From Bacteroidota bacterium (lineage in GTDB: Bacteria; Bacteroidota; Bacteroidia; UBA8524): 64,000 nt of DNA. The notes beneath the pieces are model-generated. The model did no database searches and had not been told where the DNA came from. It saw only the letters and a list, made by a program, of their open reading frames with translations. A program made the translations under genes and the position numbers. The stretch spans positions 1 to 64,000 of the forward strand of contig WBUH01000008.1 in the NCBI GenBank assembly GCA_008933805.1. The letters are read 5' to 3'. Below are positions 63,203 through 64,000 of the stretch, in pieces. Position 1 is the first letter of the stretch. Each line of letters opens with the position of its first letter.

Positions 63203-64000
63203 TTAACGCAGCAAATGAACTACACCTGAGTAATTGTGGTAAAAACCAAACACATCACGCAAGGCATAAACATAGGTATAGGCTTCATCTTCACAAGGTT
63301 CACCCTTGTACTTGCCATCCCAACGTTTTAGTGGTGAATCTGATTCAAACACCAGTTGTCCCCAACGGTTAAAAATCCTTAGGCTGTACTCTTTGTAATA
63401 CCTTGTACCCTCACCGCCAAACTCGGGGTTATTGCCATCATCATTCGGTGTAAAGGCATTAGGAATATGGAAGAAAAAGTCGGGGGCTACAAACAAAGTT
63501 TTACGAATGGTATCAAAACAACCCTCTGTATTGGTAACAACAAGCCTGATAGGCAGAGTTGCCGTATCACTAAACACTATCAAAGGATCGGATTGATTGC
63601 TCACCATACCGTTACCAAAATCCCAAAACCATTGGTCAACATCGTACGATGAATCTATAAACTGAATGGTCGTATTTTTTTCATCAAAATCTACCTTCTC
63701 GTGCCCGAACAACGCTTGAGGCAGCGCCTTTACAATAGCCTCGTTTACCTTGGTTACTGTAGCACGGCAACCGTAGCTCGATTCTACACTTAACGAAATG
63801 GTATAGGCGCCTGTATTGGCATACGTATGGCTTGGGGTTGAATCACCTGATGAGGTACCGTCTCCCAATGTCCAGTTATAGTTTACAATTTTACCGGGGT
63901 GGGCAGTGCTTTTGTTTTTAAACTTCGAGGGCTCAAAAAGACAGGTAGGTTCTACCGAGAAGTTAACGGTTGGAGAAGGCAACACAATTACATTTACCGA
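63203..64000 (-). CDS. C-terminal part of a PKD-domain T9SS protein, cut by the window edge
   Basis: Partial: 266 codons are visible and the frame stays open at base 64000. The GTG at 63985 lies in a PKD linker (VIVLPSPTVNFSVEP) and is not the real start. Visible are parts of two to three PKD-like modules (YNWTLGDGTSSGDSTPSHTY, FWDFGNGMVSNQSDP) and a CHU_C tail (IPNAFTPNDDGNNPEF, IFNRWGQLVFES, GVVHLLR). It has the same tail as the four giant genes at 16532-31059, but on the other strand and 32 kb away. Confidence 0.85.
   Translation of the reverse strand, partial: SVNVIVLPSPTVNFSVEPTCLFEPSKFKNKSTAHPGKIVNYNWTLGDGTSSGDSTPSHTYANTGAYTISLSVESSYGCRATVTKVNEAIVKALPQALFGHEKVDFDEKNTTIQFIDSSYDVDQWFWDFGNGMVSNQSDPLIVFSDTATLPIRLVVTNTEGCFDTIRKTLFVAPDFFFHIPNAFTPNDDGNNPEFGGEGTRYYKEYSLRIFNRWGQLVFESDSPLKRWDGKYKGEPCEDEAYTYVYALRDVFGFYHNYSGVVHLLR

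Overview
The window comes from a Bacteroidota chromosome (class and order not determined). The evidence is: T9SS C-terminal sorting domains of both kinds (a type-A tail on the serine hydrolase and the gliding-motility-associated type-B tail on five giant PKD proteins), a TonB-receptor/DUF4249 lipoprotein pair, short Bacteroidota-type housekeeping proteins, and many TAnnTTTG promoter -7 elements. No tRNA, rRNA, CRISPR array, transposase or phage gene was seen.

Layout. 1-880: six and a fraction copies of a 142-bp tandem repeat. 990-6966: secreted beta-lactamase-fold hydrolase with a LytS/LytTR-type two-component pair, a DUF7660-like small protein, dxs and a SprT-like metalloprotease. 6968-7334: dispersed repeat and terminator. 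7353-12237: glyS, rpsT, an ABC-F ATPase and two FKBP isomerases. 12401-16364 (minus): lpdA, PGI/PMI-type sugar isomerase, FAH-family hydrolase, GNAT acetyltransferase. 16532-31059: four giant secreted proteins in tandem (three with IgGFc-binding-like heads, one with a beta-propeller head; PKD stalks; CHU_C tails). 31194-35704: hscA, an outer-membrane barrel protein and a divergent MbnP/MbnH-like pair. 35843-38519: kdsA, a transaldolase-CBS fusion and a divergent KdsC-like phosphatase. 38585-49929: lipid, transport and envelope genes (PAP2-like, enoyl-CoA hydratase, amidohydrolase, ABC exporter, UbiA prenyltransferase, LysM-porin, acyltransferase) and rpoN. 50013-57521: asnS with a coiled-coil insertion, a strikingly AT-rich two-gene ATPase/nuclease-like module, a four-helix membrane protein, sucA, a second copy of the dispersed repeat and a DUF4406 protein. 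57822-64000: TonB receptor, DUF4249 lipoprotein, another lipoprotein, a TPR lipoprotein and the 3' part of a fifth PKD/CHU_C protein.

The most interesting loci are: (i) the AT-rich pair at 51547-53527, an OLD/SMC-type ATPase followed by a small protein with a D-x17-ExK motif, which looks like a horizontally acquired defence module; (ii) kdsA followed by a transaldolase-like enzyme carrying KdsD-type CBS domains and a KdsC-like HAD phosphatase, suggesting a non-standard supply of the Kdo precursor or a related sugar; (iii) the giant-protein array, where one member is a mosaic of one neighbour's head and another neighbour's stalk; and (iv) the MbnP/MbnH-like pair with a single tryptophan in the mature MbnP-like protein.

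All functions are assigned by reading protein sequence and recalled family motifs; no database search was run.
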